A DNA stretch of 55,380 bases from Citrobacter sp. wls619 (GCF_005281345.1 NZ_SZXJ01000058.1:7621-63000), one strand, 5' to 3'; numbered from the stretch's first letter, positions 16,591-29,869 are shown. Notes: generated by a model from the sequence alone, not told the origin. Translations and numbers: made by a program.

Positions 16591-17388
16591 TTAGCGGACT
16601 GATTGCAGGCGAGAAGCGTCGATGTGAAACAGGCGGGCAAAGTTATCTGTGGTGATTTGCGCCAGTTCTTCAACGGCAACACCTTTCAATACGGCCATGT
16701 ACTCTGCGACATCACGAACCATGGCTGGCTGATTCTCTTTTCCGCGATGCGGCACGGGCGCAAGGTATGGGGAATCAGTCTCAACTAACAAACGATCCAG
16801 CGGAACATAACGCGCAGCATCACGAAGCTGTTCGGCATTACGGAACGTGACGATGCCAGAAAAAGAGATATAAAATCCGAGATCCAGCAATTTACCCGCG
16901 GTTTCCCTGTCCTCTGTAAAACAGTGTAGTACGCCGCCACAATCCGTCACTTTTTCTTCGCGCAGAATCGACAGCGTATCGGCACGCGCATCGCGGGTAT
17001 GAACGATAACTGGCTTGTGTAACTCACGGCCAATCTGGATATGGTGGATGAATGATTCCTGCTGGCGAACTTTCGTTTCCGGGGTGTAAAAATAGTCCAA
17101 CCCCGTTTCACCCATCGCAACGACGCCCTCTTCGGCGGCAAAACGACGCAAATCCTCGACATCATAGGTTTCATCCTGGTTTAGCGGATGAACACCACAT
17201 GAGAAAACCACATTGTTACGCTCACCAACCAGTTCGCGCATACTGCGGTATCCCGGTAGCGTGGTGGCAACGGCAAGACAGAACTTCACATCACGCGCGG
17301 CCGCTTTCGCCAGCACGTCATCCACGTCCTTATGCAGAGATTGATAATCCAGACCATCAAGATGGCAGTGTGAGTCGACTAAGAACAT
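16591..17388 (-). CDS. ycfH: TatD-family metal-dependent hydrolase YcfH
   Basis: A 265-aa TIM-barrel hydrolase of the TatD family, the same length as E. coli YcfH. The metal-binding start DSHCHLDG (HxH) and the motifs GETGLDYFY, VIVHTRDA, GVLHCFTE and VETDSPYLAP are all present. TatD relatives are metal-dependent deoxyribonucleases; the physiological substrate of YcfH is not settled. It begins 10 bp after the holB stop and is the last gene of mltG-tmk-holB-ycfH. Confidence 0.95.
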   Translation of the reverse strand: MFLVDSHCHLDGLDYQSLHKDVDDVLAKAAARDVKFCLAVATTLPGYRSMRELVGERNNVVFSCGVHPLNQDETYDVEDLRRFAAEEGVVAMGETGLDYFYTPETKVRQQESFIHHIQIGRELHKPVIVHTRDARADTLSILREEKVTDCGGVLHCFTEDRETAGKLLDLGFYISFSGIVTFRNAEQLRDAARYVPLDRLLVETDSPYLAPVPHRGKENQPAMVRDVAEYMAVLKGVAVEELAQITTDNFARLFHIDASRLQSVR

Positions 17389-17398
17389 AATGTCTCTC

Positions 17399-18403
17399 TC
17401 AAAGATGGGGAACAGGCAGTATGGCGCCTGGTTGCAGATAATGCTCAGTACGGAGAATAAGATCGGTTAATACCAGTTCACGGTTTACGCCGGTCACGTT
17501 AAGCAATTGCTGACGACAGTGACAAACATCACCGAGTATCGCCTGTATCTGCGCGACGGATAACCGCTCAGCGATTGACGATATCAACGCCAGCGCATCA
17601 GGATTAGTTAAATGGGTCACACCATACGGGCGTTTGAGGGCATCTGTAAGCAGCGTTGCCAGCCAGTGTAAACGGGTCGCAGCTTGCTCATGATTGAGTG
17701 CCGCCAACAGGATATACCCGTCGTCGGATTGCAATGTGTTCGCCAGTGCCGTACAGAAGTCGGTTCGGTGCGCCCAGCTTTCGGCTTGTAGCAACGTTAA
17801 TGCCGCACCAGGCGATCCGGCACTCAGCCGTAATGCGCTCAGTAGCGCCTCCTGAGATGCCGTCACTTCGCGGGCAAGCCAGGAAATGGCATACGTTTCA
17901 GGCGGGGGAGCAAGATGATGTAACCGACAACGGCTACGTAGCGTCGCTAACAATCTAGCCGGTTCTGTGCTGGCGAGGAAAAACCAGGTCTGCGCCGGTG
18001 GTTCTTCCAGCGTTTTTAGCAAGGCATTGGCGGCGGCATCGGTTAACTGAGCGGCATCCGGGATCCACACCACCTTTGCCCCTCCCAGACGTGAGTGCTC
18101 GTAGAGCTTCTCACTGACTTCACGTACCGCATCAACACCCAGCGTACTTTTGCCTTTTTCCGGCAGCAATGAATAGTAGTCAGGGTGTGTACCTGCCTGC
18201 ATCAACTGACAGCCACGGCAGTGCCCGCAGCTTTTGTGTCCTTCCGGCTGCTGGCACATTAAATAACGGCTAAGCGCATAAATCAGCGCGTCGTCACCCA
18301 TTCCGGGTAACGCCTGAATCAGTAGCGCATGGTGACCACGACCCGCCTGGTAGCTGGCTACCAGTTTTTCAAAATCCGGTCGTAACCATGGGTACCATTT
18401 CAT
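17399..18403 (-). CDS. holB: DNA polymerase III delta' subunit
   Basis: A 334-aa clamp-loader subunit, the same length as E. coli HolB. The start MKWYPWLRP at 18403 is chosen over an in-frame ATG seven codons upstream because it matches the family and overlaps the tmk stop as ATGA, typical of translational coupling. The AAA+ module carries the degenerate P-loop region ([10 protein letters not shown]), a four-cysteine zinc module (CGHCRGC with an upstream Cys) and the sensor SRCRLH. Delta' is the rigid stator of the clamp loader that opens the beta clamp. Confidence 0.97.
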   Translation of the reverse strand: MKWYPWLRPDFEKLVASYQAGRGHHALLIQALPGMGDDALIYALSRYLMCQQPEGHKSCGHCRGCQLMQAGTHPDYYSLLPEKGKSTLGVDAVREVSEKLYEHSRLGGAKVVWIPDAAQLTDAAANALLKTLEEPPAQTWFFLASTEPARLLATLRSRCRLHHLAPPPETYAISWLAREVTASQEALLSALRLSAGSPGAALTLLQAESWAHRTDFCTALANTLQSDDGYILLAALNHEQAATRLHWLATLLTDALKRPYGVTHLTNPDALALISSIAERLSVAQIQAILGDVCHCRQQLLNVTGVNRELVLTDLILRTEHYLQPGAILPVPHL

Positions 18404-19041
18404 GCGCCCTGCTCCTTCACCCACTCGGTGATGGTATTGCGGATATCCGCCATCACGACATCAAGCGGCTGTGTTGCATCAATTGTACGAATGCTGGCGT
18501 CTTTGGCAGCCAGTTCAAGGTAGCGTGCGCGGGTGCGATTGAAGAAATCGAAAGACTCCTGTTCAATACGATCCAGTTCGCCACGTGCTCGAGCGCGTTT
18601 TAACCCGACCTCAGGCGTCACATCCAGATACAGCGTCAGGTCAGGGCGAAAATCGCCGAGCACGGCATCACGCAGTGTTGCCAGCATGTTTTGATCGATG
18701 CCACGGCCGCCGCCCTGGTAGGCCTGGGTTGACAGATCGTGACGATCGCCAATAACCCAGCGGCCTTTTGCCAGCGCTGGCTTAATCACGGTTTCAACCA
18801 GTTGTACGCGTGCGGCATAAAACATCAGGACTTCGGCTTTATCGGTAATCACTTCATCGCCGACCGATTTGATGTCCAGCACCAGACTTCTTAATTTCTC
18901 CGCAAGCTGGGTCCCACCGGGTTCGCGGGTAAATACCATGTCGCGAATCCCGAGTTGCTCAAGTGTCTCAACCACTACGTCACGCGCAGTGGTTTTTCCG
19001 GCGCCTTCCAGGCCCTCGATGACGATGTAATTACTGCCCAT
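18400..19041 (-). CDS. tmk: Thymidylate kinase
   Basis: A 213-aa enzyme that phosphorylates dTMP to dTDP, essential for dTTP synthesis. The P-loop GLEGAGKTT is at residues 9-17, followed by the DRx-like FTREPGGT motif, the [17 protein letters not shown] substrate segment and a LID region with arginines ([11 protein letters not shown]). Length and sequence match E. coli Tmk. Its 5' end overlaps mltG by 11 bp and its stop overlaps the holB start. Confidence 0.98.
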   Translation of the reverse strand: MGSNYIVIEGLEGAGKTTARDVVVETLEQLGIRDMVFTREPGGTQLAEKLRSLVLDIKSVGDEVITDKAEVLMFYAARVQLVETVIKPALAKGRWVIGDRHDLSTQAYQGGGRGIDQNMLATLRDAVLGDFRPDLTLYLDVTPEVGLKRARARGELDRIEQESFDFFNRTRARYLELAAKDASIRTIDATQPLDVVMADIRNTITEWVKEQGA

Positions 19042-20053
19042 TTTTTTCCTTAAGCACTTTCAGATAATCCTGCACGGAGCGGTTGTGGCTGACAAGATTA
19101 GTGTTAAACGTGTGACCGCCTTTACCGTCAGCCACGAAATAGAGATACGGGGTCTTTGCCGGATGTGCGGCCGCCTGCAGCGAAGCCTCACCAGGCATGG
19201 CAATCGGACCCGGTGGTAAACCTGTGATGGTATAAGTGTTATAGGCGGTCGGCATTTCCAGATCCGCACGCGACAATTTGCCATTATACCGTGTCCCCAT
19301 ACCGTAAATCACGGTCGGATCGGTCTGTAAGCGCATACCAATACGTAAGCGGTTAATAAAGACCGAGGCCACCTGGTCACGCTCGCTGGCAACGGCGGTC
19401 TCTTTCTCAATAATTGAGGCCATCGTCACCAGTTGATTTTTGTCTTTATACGGCAGGCCGTCAGCACGCCCTTCCCAGACCGTATCCACGGCTTTAACCA
19501 TCTTTTGATTCGCACGCTTCAGCAACGCCACATCGGTAGTATTCGCGGTATACATCCAGGTATCTGGCCAGAACCAGCCTTCCACCCATTCCGGGTTTTC
19601 CAGCTTCAGTGCCCTGGCGACGGTTTCGTAGCTATCATCGCTCAGCGTATGCTTGATATACGGCGCATCGCGCAATTGTTTCAGGTAATCGCTCAGGCGC
19701 ATCCCCTCGACCAGACGTAACGGAAACTGTGCTTCTTTGCCGCTTTCCAGCAATTGCAGCATCTCGCGCACGGTCATATCAGGCGTTAAACGGTAGGTTC
19801 CGGCTTTGAAATGCGAAAGTTCGGGTTCAACACGTAACAACCACTGGAATACCCGCGGACGATTAATAACCTTGTCCGTATACAGCTGTTCCCCCAGCGC
19901 CAGACGGCCCGTCCCCGCTTTCAGCGTAAAAATCGTCTCTTCTTTGATCAATAACTTACTGTCCGCCAGATGGCGAACTTTCCACATTCCCACTCCCGCG
20001 GCAATGCCCAGCACAACCAGCAATAACAGGACAACGAGTAACAATTTTTTCAT
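19031..20053 (-). CDS. mltG: Endolytic murein transglycosylase MltG
   Basis: A 340-aa inner-membrane protein formerly called YceG. A single N-terminal membrane helix (about residues 4-24) anchors a periplasmic domain of the YceG/LytG family. The catalytic glutamate lies in [14 protein letters not shown] (E218 by alignment with E. coli), and TDPTVIYG and PTAYNTY follow. It cleaves nascent peptidoglycan strands and is thought to set their length. The pabC stop is only 2 bp upstream and the 3' end overlaps tmk, so pabC-mltG-tmk-holB-ycfH is one operon. Confidence 0.96.
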   Translation of the reverse strand: MKKLLLVVLLLLVVLGIAAGVGMWKVRHLADSKLLIKEETIFTLKAGTGRLALGEQLYTDKVINRPRVFQWLLRVEPELSHFKAGTYRLTPDMTVREMLQLLESGKEAQFPLRLVEGMRLSDYLKQLRDAPYIKHTLSDDSYETVARALKLENPEWVEGWFWPDTWMYTANTTDVALLKRANQKMVKAVDTVWEGRADGLPYKDKNQLVTMASIIEKETAVASERDQVASVFINRLRIGMRLQTDPTVIYGMGTRYNGKLSRADLEMPTAYNTYTITGLPPGPIAMPGEASLQAAAHPAKTPYLYFVADGKGGHTFNTNLVSHNRSVQDYLKVLKEKNGQ

Positions 20054-20055
20054 GA

Positions 20056-20865
20056 CTAATTTGGGTGCTCACAAAGTGGGGCTAAAAAATTGAATAACAA
20101 ACGTGAAGACAACGGCCTGTCGTCACAGGTACGCACGGGGAGAACAGGCATTAATGCATTGCAGACGACGATTTCCTCAGCCTGCATAACCTCCTCCAAC
20201 CCGGCATACACTTCGACAACCCGGAAAGGCGATTGTGCCAGCATACGTATACAGAATTGTCGCATAATGCCATTCACACCAGCCTGATCCAGCCGCGGCG
20301 TATAAACCACGTCGTTTTTTCGCCAGAACAAATTAGCCGCACAGCATTCCGTAACCCATCCCTCGCTGTCAAGAACCAGCGCCTCATCGGCGTCCGTCTG
20401 TTCAAGATGAGAGCGGATCAGCACCTGCTCCAGCCGATTCAGATGTTTAAGCCCGGCAAGCATCGGATTGCGCCCCAGACGAACAGGACTTAACGCCAGC
20501 ACGATGCCTTGCTTTCGCCAGCTATCATAATGTGCAGGGTAAACAGAGACGGAGAGGATACGAGTCGGCTCATGACAGCTTGCCCCACTGTAACCACGAC
20601 CGCCACTACCACGACTGATAATCACTTTCAGTACGCCACGTGCATGCCCTGCAGCCAGTTTTTCCATTTCAGCTTGCAGTTCTGACCACTTATCGAAGGG
20701 GATAAACAATGTTTGGCATGCGTCCTGTAAACGCTGGAGATGCGCTGCAAAAAAGCAAATTTTGCCATCGGTTATACGCGCAGTGGTAAAGCAGCCATCA
20801 CCAAACTGCGTCGCCCGATCGCTTGCAGCCAGCATTTCCTGCTCACGGCCATTAATTAAGAACAT
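20056..20865 (-). CDS. pabC: Aminodeoxychorismate lyase
   Basis: A 269-aa PLP enzyme of fold type IV that turns 4-amino-4-deoxychorismate into p-aminobenzoate and pyruvate for folate synthesis. The start [10 protein letters not shown], the segment [13 protein letters not shown] and the catalytic lysine in LKHLNRLEQ (K159 by alignment) match E. coli Pab[13 protein letters not shown] forms the phosphate-binding region. A terminator and 130 bp separate it from fabF, but readthrough from the fab genes is possible. Confidence 0.96.
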   Translation of the reverse strand: MFLINGREQEMLAASDRATQFGDGCFTTARITDGKICFFAAHLQRLQDACQTLFIPFDKWSELQAEMEKLAAGHARGVLKVIISRGSGGRGYSGASCHEPTRILSVSVYPAHYDSWRKQGIVLALSPVRLGRNPMLAGLKHLNRLEQVLIRSHLEQTDADEALVLDSEGWVTECCAANLFWRKNDVVYTPRLDQAGVNGIMRQFCIRMLAQSPFRVVEVYAGLEEVMQAEEIVVCNALMPVLPVRTCDDRPLSSRLLFNFLAPLCEHPN

Positions 20866-20935
20866 AGTGGCTCCTTATTCGTGGTCCGCTAGTTTGGCAG
20901 GATGAGTCACCCAGGACAAGGACTGAAAACTGAAT

Positions 20936-20961
20936 AAAAAAAGACCCGACAAGCGGGCCTT
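20936..20961 (-). terminator. Rho-independent terminator after fabF
   Basis: Arms 20941-20948 and 20954-20961 pair around a 5-nt loop; the one plus-strand mismatch becomes a G-U pair in the minus-strand transcript. A run of A before it gives a U-tail of about seven for fabF transcripts. Confidence 0.75.
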
Positions 20962-20995
20962 TTCTCTTAGAGCCTGGTAAGTCACCTGCTGGTGT

Positions 20996-22560
<1,565 letters not shown>

Positions 22561-22715
22561 ACTCTTAAATTTCCTATCAAAACTCGCTTTCGCGATGGTT
22601 TTCGTAGTGTATAAAATGTTGAAAAATTTGCAACTAAATCCCGGCAGGTCTTACCACGATTTTACGTTATTTTGAGGCCATTCGCCCTAATAACGCAAAT
22701 ATTTTTCAATCGTGG

Positions 22716-23450
22716 TTAAACCATGTACATCCCGCCGTTGACGTGCAAAGTCTCACCAGTGATGTAACTTGCTTCGTCGGAAGCTAAAAATGCAACCGCG
22801 CTGGCGATTTCCTGAGCGCCACCAAGGCGACCCGCAGGAACCTGCGCCAGAATACCCGCACGCTGATCATCAGACAGCGCACGCGTCATGTCCGTTTCAA
22901 TAAAGCCCGGAGCAACAACGTTTACAGTAATACCACGAGACGCGACTTCACGCGCCAGTGATTTACTGAAGCCGATCAGACCCGCTTTCGCCGCAGCGTA
23001 GTTAGCCTGACCCGCATTTCCCATGGTACCAACCACAGAACCGATAGTGATAATACGACCATGACGCTTTTTCATCATAGCTCGCATTACCGCTTTTGAC
23101 AGACGGAAAACAGATGACAGGTTGGTTTCGATGATATCGTTCCACTCGTCATCTTTCATGCGCATTAACAGGTTATCACGAGTAATCCCGGCATTATTGA
23201 CCAGGATATCGACTTCACCAAATTCTGCACGAATATTTTCCAGAACAGATTCGATAGATGCAGGATCGGTCACATTCAACATCAGACCTTTGCCATTTGC
23301 ACCTAAGTAATCGCTAATGGCCTGCGCGCCGCTTTCGCTGGTTGCAGTACCGATAACTTTCGCGCCACGGGCAACGAGTGTCTCAGCAATTGCGCGGCCA
23401 ATGCCACGGCTTGCACCGGTAACCAGCGCGATTTTTCCTTCAAAACTCAT
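22716..23450 (-). CDS. fabG: 3-oxoacyl-[ACP] reductase
   Basis: A 244-aa short-chain dehydrogenase that reduces 3-oxoacyl-ACP with NADPH. The Rossmann motif TGASRGIG lies at residues 11-18, NNAG follows at about 86-89, and the catalytic S-Y-K is seen in GSVVGTMGNAGQANYAAAKAG (S138, Y151, K155). It starts 12 bp after the fabD stop. Confidence 0.98.
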   Translation of the reverse strand: MSFEGKIALVTGASRGIGRAIAETLVARGAKVIGTATSESGAQAISDYLGANGKGLMLNVTDPASIESVLENIRAEFGEVDILVNNAGITRDNLLMRMKDDEWNDIIETNLSSVFRLSKAVMRAMMKKRHGRIITIGSVVGTMGNAGQANYAAAKAGLIGFSKSLAREVASRGITVNVVAPGFIETDMTRALSDDQRAGILAQVPAGRLGGAQEIASAVAFLASDEASYITGETLHVNGGMYMV

Positions 23451-23462
23451 GGTTTTCCTCTT

Positions 23463-24392
23463 TTATTGCTCTAGCGCCGCAGACAACGCCGCCGGCTCAT
23501 TCAGTGCCGAAGCAGTCAGGGTGTCAACAATACGTTTCGTCAAACCGGTGAGAACTTTACCCGGACCGACTTCATACAGGTGCTCTACGCCCTGAGATGC
23601 CATAAATTCAACGGTCTTAGTCCACTGAACCGGGCTGTAAAGCTGACGAACCAGCGCGTCGCGGATAGCATCGGCGGTGGTTTCGCACTTCACGTCAACG
23701 TTGTTCACAACGGAAACAGTCGGCGTGTTAAAGGTAATTTTCTGCAGTTCAACAGCCAGTTTCTCGGCTGCAGGCTTCATTAGCGCACAGTGAGATGGAA
23801 CGCTAACCGGTAACGGCAACGCACGCTTAGCGCCAGCAGCTTTACAGGCCGCGCCTGCACGCTCTACCGCTTCTTTGTGCCCGGCGATAACCACCTGACC
23901 CGGTGAGTTAAAGTTTACCGGTGAAACCACCTGACCTTCAGCAGACTCTTCGCACGCTTTCGCGATAGCGGCATCATCCAGACCGATGATAGCAGACATG
24001 CCACCAGTGCCTTCCGGAACGGCTTCCTGCATAAATTTGCCGCGCAGTTCAACCAGGCGCACGGCATCAGCAAAATTGATAACACCTGCACACACCAGCG
24101 CAGAGTATTCACCCAGGCTGTGACCTGCCATCAGCGCAGGTGTTTTACCACCCTGCTGTTGCCATACGCGATACAGCGCGACAGATGCCGTTAACAGCGC
24201 TGGCTGCGTCTGCCAGGTTTTATTCAGTTCTTCTGCCGGACCTTGCTGAGTCAGAGCCCAAAGATCATAGCCCAGCGCCGCTGAAGCTTCAGCAAAAGTT
24301 TCTTCAACAATTGGGTAGCTTGCTGCCATATCAGACAACATTCCAACGGTTTGAGAACCCTGACCAGGGAACACAAATGCAAATTGCGTCAT
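23463..24392 (-). CDS. fabD: Malonyl-CoA:ACP transacylase
   Basis: A 309-aa enzyme that loads malonyl groups on ACP. The oxyanion segment VFPGQGSQ is at the N-terminus, the active serine is in GHSLGEYSAL (S92), and the partner histidine is in SVPSHCALM (H201). Length and sequence match E. coli FabD. It begins 15 bp after fabH and belongs to the same operon. Confidence 0.98.
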   Translation of the reverse strand: MTQFAFVFPGQGSQTVGMLSDMAASYPIVEETFAEASAALGYDLWALTQQGPAEELNKTWQTQPALLTASVALYRVWQQQGGKTPALMAGHSLGEYSALVCAGVINFADAVRLVELRGKFMQEAVPEGTGGMSAIIGLDDAAIAKACEESAEGQVVSPVNFNSPGQVVIAGHKEAVERAGAACKAAGAKRALPLPVSVPSHCALMKPAAEKLAVELQKITFNTPTVSVVNNVDVKCETTADAIRDALVRQLYSPVQWTKTVEFMASQGVEHLYEVGPGKVLTGLTKRIVDTLTASALNEPAALSAALEQ

Positions 24393-24407
24393 GTTAAAAT
24401 CCTTATA

Positions 24408-25361
24408 CTAGAAACGAACCAGCGCGGAGCCCCAGGTGAATCCACCGCCGAAGGCTTCAAGCAATACTAACTGCCCTGCTTTAATTCGCCCGTCGCGGAC
24501 GGCTTCGTCCAACGCGCACGGTACGGAAGCAGCGGACGTATTGCCGTGTCTGTCCAGCGTGACGACGACATTATCCATCGACATACCCAGTTTTTTCGCT
24601 GTTGCACTGATAATGCGAAGGTTTGCCTGATGCGGCACCAGCCAATCCAGCGCAGAACGGTCGAGATTATTTGCTTCCAGCGTTTCATCAACGATATGAG
24701 CAAGTTCGGTAACCGCAACTTTAAAGACTTCGTTACCCGCCATCGTCAGGTGAATCGGGTTTTCCGGATTCACGCGATCGGCATTAGGCAGCGTCAGCAG
24801 TTCGCCATAGCTACCGTCAGCGTGCAAATGGGTGGAGATAATACCTGGCTCTTCTGATGCACTCAGTACAACCGCACCCGCGCCATCACCAAAAATAATG
24901 ATCGTCCCGCGATCGGTGGGATCACACGTGCGCGCCAGCACATCCGATCCGACAACCAGCGCATGTTTGACTGCGCCAGATTTTACATACTGATCGGCAA
25001 CGCTAAGCGCATAGGTAAAACCAGCGCAGGCAGCTGCAACATCAAACGCCGGACAGCCTTTGATCCCCAGCATACTTTGGATCTGGCATGCCGCGCTTGG
25101 AAATGCGTGGGTTGATGACGTGGTAGCAACCACAATCAGACCAATTTGTTCTTTGTCGATGCCGGCCATTTCAAGTGCACGGTTAGCGGCGGCAAAGCCC
25201 ATCGTCGCAACGGTTTCATTTGGCCCAGCAATATGGCGTTCGCGGATACCTGTACGAGAGACGATCCACTCATCAGATGTCTCGACCATTTTTTCCAAAT
25301 CGGCGTTAGTACGCACTTGTTCAGGCAGATAGCTGCCAGTACCAATAATCTTCGTATACAT
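24408..25361 (-). CDS. fabH: 3-oxoacyl-[ACP] synthase III
   Basis: A 317-aa condensing enzyme that starts fatty-acid synthesis from acetyl-CoA and malonyl-ACP. The active cysteine is in [13 protein letters not shown] (C112), the histidine in VPHQANLRI (H244) and the asparagine in [10 protein letters not shown] (N274). Length equals E. coli FabH. It follows plsX by 77 bp. Confidence 0.98.
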   Translation of the reverse strand: MYTKIIGTGSYLPEQVRTNADLEKMVETSDEWIVSRTGIRERHIAGPNETVATMGFAAANRALEMAGIDKEQIGLIVVATTSSTHAFPSAACQIQSMLGIKGCPAFDVAAACAGFTYALSVADQYVKSGAVKHALVVGSDVLARTCDPTDRGTIIIFGDGAGAVVLSASEEPGIISTHLHADGSYGELLTLPNADRVNPENPIHLTMAGNEVFKVAVTELAHIVDETLEANNLDRSALDWLVPHQANLRIISATAKKLGMSMDNVVVTLDRHGNTSAASVPCALDEAVRDGRIKAGQLVLLEAFGGGFTWGSALVRF

Positions 25362-25438
25362 GTACGCTCAGTCACTTTTTGGTTATATACCGCCACGAGC
25401 AAATCACTGGTACGTTGACAGCACCCTCAGTCGCACTG

Positions 25439-26518
25439 TTACCTGTGCACTCGTGAGTTGATACTTTCGTCACCGTCCAGCAGTTCGAATCCAGCTGGGT
25501 ATACAGATTCCAGGCGAGCGGCAATTCGCTGAGGAACTTGTCGCTGCACCGCCTGCACTGCCTGTTCAATCGCGACTTCAAATGCTCGCTGATTGGCAGC
25601 ACCATGACTCTTAATCACCGTGCCGCGCAATCCTAACAGACAGGCGCCATTATACTGGTCGGGGTTGAGGTGACTAAATCGCCTTGTCAGGCTTTTTTGT
25701 AACCAACGTTTTAATAACAGCAGCCACCACGACCGTTTTTTGCCCTCACCCTGAGATTTCAGCAGTGAAAGGAACATTCTGACAACACCTTCCATCGTCT
25801 TTAATGTGACATTACCTGTAAAGCCGTCACAGACCAACACATCCGTTTTGCCAGTCAGCAACTCATTGGCTTCAAGATAGCCGATATAATTGATAGAAGG
25901 GATTGTTTTTAGCACAGCAGAAGCATCCCGAATACTGTCGAGACCCTTAGTTTCTTCTTCGCCGATATTGAGTAACGCAACGCGAGGATTGGCAATCCCA
26001 ACCACCTCTTCTGCCAACACGGAACCCATGACGGCAAATTGCACCAACATCGTACTGTCGCAATCCACGTTGGCACCCAAGTCCAGTACCACCGTTTTGC
26101 CCTTTTGCTGATGCGGTAGAACCGTGACCAGCGCAGGACGCTCAATACCCTCAAGGGGTTTGAGCAAGAGTTTCGCAAGACCCATTAGTGCGCCCGTATT
26201 ACCAGCGCTGACACAGGCTTGCGCTCGACCTTCTTTCACGAGCTCCAGGGCGACACGCATTGAGCTTCCACGACTGGCGCGGATTGCTTGCGAGGGCCGG
26301 GCATCACTGGCAATAACTGACTGAGCAGGGATAATCTGCAGACGTGAACGTTGTTCGAAGTCAGCTTTGGCAAGTGATGGCGTGATTGTATCGGGATCCC
26401 CGACTAAAAGAAGAGTGAGTTGCGAATTAGAATTCAGTGCCTGCAATGCTGCAGGCACTGTCACGGTAGGGCCAAAATCTCCCCCCATGACATCTAACGC
26501 CAGGGTTAGACGTGTCAA
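25439..26518 (-). CDS. plsX: Phosphate acyltransferase PlsX
   Basis: A 359-aa enzyme of phospholipid initiation that makes acyl-phosphate from acyl-ACP. The start [17 protein letters not shown], the loop [15 protein letters not shown] and the amphipathic stretch near [13 protein letters not shown] match E. coli PlsX. The last few residues ([10 protein letters not shown]) differ from the E. coli tail, which is variable in this family. It sits between rpmF and fabH in the conserved yceD-rpmF-plsX-fabHDG order. Confidence 0.97.
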   Translation of the reverse strand: MTRLTLALDVMGGDFGPTVTVPAALQALNSNSQLTLLLVGDPDTITPSLAKADFEQRSRLQIIPAQSVIASDARPSQAIRASRGSSMRVALELVKEGRAQACVSAGNTGALMGLAKLLLKPLEGIERPALVTVLPHQQKGKTVVLDLGANVDCDSTMLVQFAVMGSVLAEEVVGIANPRVALLNIGEEETKGLDSIRDASAVLKTIPSINYIGYLEANELLTGKTDVLVCDGFTGNVTLKTMEGVVRMFLSLLKSQGEGKKRSWWLLLLKRWLQKSLTRRFSHLNPDQYNGACLLGLRGTVIKSHGAANQRAFEVAIEQAVQAVQRQVPQRIAARLESVYPAGFELLDGDESINSRVHR

Positions 26519-26640
26519 GGTATCGTCGCTGCCCGGTTAGGTATTTCCCCAGTTACCCGGGGAAAGCCTCACTAAGCTTCATCACGCTTGTACTCTCTGT
26601 CTTTCTCACCGAAGTGGGAAATCCATTGAGTCATGCGTGA

Positions 26641-26826
<186 letters not shown>

Positions 26827-26830
26827 TCAA

Positions 26831-27390
<560 letters not shown>

Positions 27391-27393
27391 AGA

Positions 27394-27545
27394 AAAAGGC
27401 AGCCTGTGGTTGCCTTTTGCCAATAATTCGCACACATTGCGGGTCATCGACTTAAAATCGATCACGACAAGCCATCGCAGCCAGCTTGAAGGACGAAGTC
27501 CATAGTTTAAAATGGCTCTCATCATTACGCTATATGCGGGGGAAA
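27394..27545 (-). ncRNA. Candidate SraB small RNA
   Basis: In E. coli the small RNA SraB lies between yceF and yceD. Here the same interval ends, on the minus strand, with a 7-bp hairpin (27395-27401 with 27411-27417) followed by five T, a good intrinsic terminator placed before the yceD promoter. A terminator there makes sense only for a short transcript from this interval. The 5' end is a guess and I could not compare the sequence with SraB base by base. Confidence 0.45.
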
Positions 27546-27549
27546 AAAT

Positions 27550-28134
27550 ATGCCTCAACTTATTCTTGCGTCCACCTCTCCCTGGCGTCGCGCTTTGCTC
27601 GAAAAATTGGCCATCCCGTTTGAATGCGCAGCCCCAGAGGTCGATGAAACCCCCTTACCCGGCGAAACACCCCGGCATTTAGTGTTACGCCTGGCACAGG
27701 AAAAAGCGCAATCTCTTGCCCATCGGTTTCCAACACATTTGATAATTGGGTCTGATCAAATTTGTGTTCTTGATGGTGAAATAACCGGCAAACCGTTAAC
27801 GGAAGAAAACGCCAGACAACAATTAACGAAAGCCAGTGGCAATATTGTCACTTTTTACACCGGACTGGCGCTTTATAATTCAGCGAACGGTCACCTACAA
27901 ACCGAAGTTGAACCGTTCGATGTCCATTTCCGCCATTTAAGTGAAATGGAAATTGAAGATTACGTACGTAAAGAACGCCCGTTACATTGCGCTGGAAGTT
28001 TTAAAAGTGAAGGATTAGGTATCGCGCTCTTTGAGCGTCTGGAGGGCCGCGACCCGAACACACTGATTGGCTTGCCGCTGATCGCGTTGTGTCAGATGTT
28101 GCGCCGGGAAGACATGAACCCGTTAAAAGCCTAG
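27550..28134 (+). CDS. yceF: Maf-like m7GTP pyrophosphatase YceF
   Basis: A 194-aa Maf/HAM1-fold enzyme, the same length as E. coli YceF, which hydrolyses 7-methyl-GTP and is a house-cleaning nucleotide pyrophosphatase. [17 protein letters not shown] at the start, EVDET, IIGSDQ with the catalytic aspartate, and [13 protein letters not shown] are all present. It is transcribed away from yceD and converges on rluC across a BIME. Confidence 0.96.
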   Translation: MPQLILASTSPWRRALLEKLAIPFECAAPEVDETPLPGETPRHLVLRLAQEKAQSLAHRFPTHLIIGSDQICVLDGEITGKPLTEENARQQLTKASGNIVTFYTGLALYNSANGHLQTEVEPFDVHFRHLSEMEIEDYVRKERPLHCAGSFKSEGLGIALFERLEGRDPNTLIGLPLIALCQMLRREDMNPLKA

Positions 28135-28142
28135 TTAATTTT

Positions 28143-28221
28143 CCTGATGGCGACGCGGGGCGTCTTACCAGGCCTACGGCGCATTGCGCGATGGTAGGCC
28201 TGGCAAGCAACGCGCATCAGG
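28143..28221. repeat. BIME (paired REP elements) between yceF and rluC
   Basis: A REP unit (cctgatggcgacgc, cgtctta, ggcctac) at 28143-28177 faces an inverted partner (gtaggcctggcaag, cgcgcatcagg) at 28194-28221. The rluC stop codon (28217-28219) lies inside the second unit. The element can fold into a long hairpin between two converging genes. Confidence 0.85.
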
Positions 28222-29170
28222 CTTTGCTGCGTAATACCTCAAGGCAGCGTTTCAGCTGATTATCCATCGGTGCTTCAATACGCATAACCTCACCCGTACC
28301 GGGATGGGTAAACTTCAACGCAGCAGCGTGCAGAAACAGACGGTTCAACCCCGTACCCGCCAGTTGCTTATCGAACTCACGGTCGCCATAGCGGTCATCA
28401 AATGCAATCGGATGCCCGGCAAATTGCGTATGTACACGGATCTGGTGAGTACGACCAGTTACCGGGCTACAACGTACCAGCGTGGCAAACGCATAGCGTT
28501 CTTCCACTTTAAAACGGGTTTCCGACGGTTTCCCTTCCTGATTCACCCGCACGATACGCTCACCGCTTTGCAGAATGTTCTTTAACAAAGGAGCCTGCAC
28601 AGTTTTGACATGCGATTGCCACTGACCCCTTACCAGCGCCAGATAGTCTTTTTGCATCCCTTTTTCACGCAATTGTTCATGCAGTGAACGCAGCGCCGAT
28701 CGTTTTTTGGCGACCAGCAGCACACCGGAGGTATCGCGGTCCAGACGATGCACCAGTTCAAGGAAACGCGCTTCCGGACGTAAAGCACGTAAACCTTCGA
28801 TCACACCAAAGCTTAATCCGCTTCCGCCATGAACGGCAGTGCCAGAAGGTTTGTTAAGCACCAGAATATGGTCATCTTCATACAAAATGACATCAGTCAG
28901 CGCAGCGACCTTCTGCAAATTCGGAGAAATCGCTTCTTCTTCACGCTCAGCGACACGCACAGGCGGAATACGCACAATATCCCCGTCTTCGAGTTTGTAC
29001 TCGGGTTTGATGCGTTTTTTATTCACCCGCACTTCGCCTTTACGCAAAATGCGATAAATCATACTTTTCGGCACGCCTTTGAGCTGGGTGCGCAAAAAGT
29101 TGTCGATGCGTTGCCCTGCTTCATCGGCAGTAATGGCAACTATTTTTACGGCTGGAGTCTCTGTTTTCAT
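28217..29170 (-). CDS. rluC: 23S rRNA pseudouridine synthase RluC
   Basis: A 317-aa enzyme that makes pseudouridine at positions 955, 2504 and 2580 of 23S rRNA (E. coli numbering). An S4 RNA-binding domain covers about residues 17-80 (RIDNFLRTQLKG, RILRKGEVRVN). The RluA-type catalytic domain holds the aspartate in HRLDRDTSGVLL. The start MKTETPAVK at 29170 is chosen over an ATG fourteen codons upstream because it matches E. coli RluC. The tail (ECLEVLRSKA) is slightly shorter than in E. coli (319 aa). Confidence 0.97.
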   Translation of the reverse strand: MKTETPAVKIVAITADEAGQRIDNFLRTQLKGVPKSMIYRILRKGEVRVNKKRIKPEYKLEDGDIVRIPPVRVAEREEEAISPNLQKVAALTDVILYEDDHILVLNKPSGTAVHGGSGLSFGVIEGLRALRPEARFLELVHRLDRDTSGVLLVAKKRSALRSLHEQLREKGMQKDYLALVRGQWQSHVKTVQAPLLKNILQSGERIVRVNQEGKPSETRFKVEERYAFATLVRCSPVTGRTHQIRVHTQFAGHPIAFDDRYGDREFDKQLAGTGLNRLFLHAAALKFTHPGTGEVMRIEAPMDNQLKRCLEVLRSKA

Positions 29171-29508
29171 GGGGGCCGATTTTAAATAGCCATCAAGATT
29201 CGCGCCACACATTTTTCTATGCTTATATTAACTGCTATACCCGATGACTTAAGTTTGACATAACCGATTTGGTGGTTATTAAAGCAATCACCAGGCGGAA
29301 GTGTAAAAACTGTGAGTAACCGGGTGATAAATGGCAAAAGTCATCTTGCTATAACAAGGTTAGCAGTGGAATAATGAGCTTGTTTCCGTGTTGAATCTTG
29401 TTAAAACAAGAACTTTTCCGGAATGACCCAATTTTGCCCGACCGATCATCAACGCAGCAATGGCGTAAGACGTATTGATCTTTCAGGCAGTTAGCGGGCT
29501 GCGGGTTG
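29171..29508. other. Divergent rluC/rne intergenic region
   Basis: This 338-bp stretch lies between rluC (minus) and the expected start of the rne leader (plus). It must hold promoters for both genes. I could not single out a convincing promoter by eye, and no gene is apparent. Confidence 0.4.
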
Positions 29509-29869
29509 CAGTCCTTACCGGTAAGTGCTCTATGGATTTCGCGTTGTAGGAAGGCGGCAAGTCTGGGAACCCCCAGAAGCTTACTCCTGTAAGTGTCTGG
29601 GGTGAGAAGATGAAGCCAACGCACCAACAGCGTGAAAGACGACAAGCACAATGGAAGCTTCTCTGGAGAGTAATACCCAGACTGTTCCCCTGATAATTGC
29701 GCTGTGTTTCCGTATGAAATACAGGCAACCGACACTCTGCGCCTCTTTGAGCTGACGATAACCGTGAGGTTGGCGACGCGAATAGACACGAGGCCATCGG
29801 TTCACACCCGGAAAGGCATTTCTCTGCCCGCAGCTTAGTCGTCAATGTAAGAATAATGAGTAAGTTACG
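29509..29869 (+). promoter_or_regulatory. rne 5' untranslated autoregulatory leader
   Basis: In E. coli the rne mRNA has a 361-nt leader with hairpins that RNase E binds to control its own mRNA decay. The equivalent 361 nt here are free of genes and rich in potential stems. The left boundary is set only from the E. coli leader length. Confidence 0.55.
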
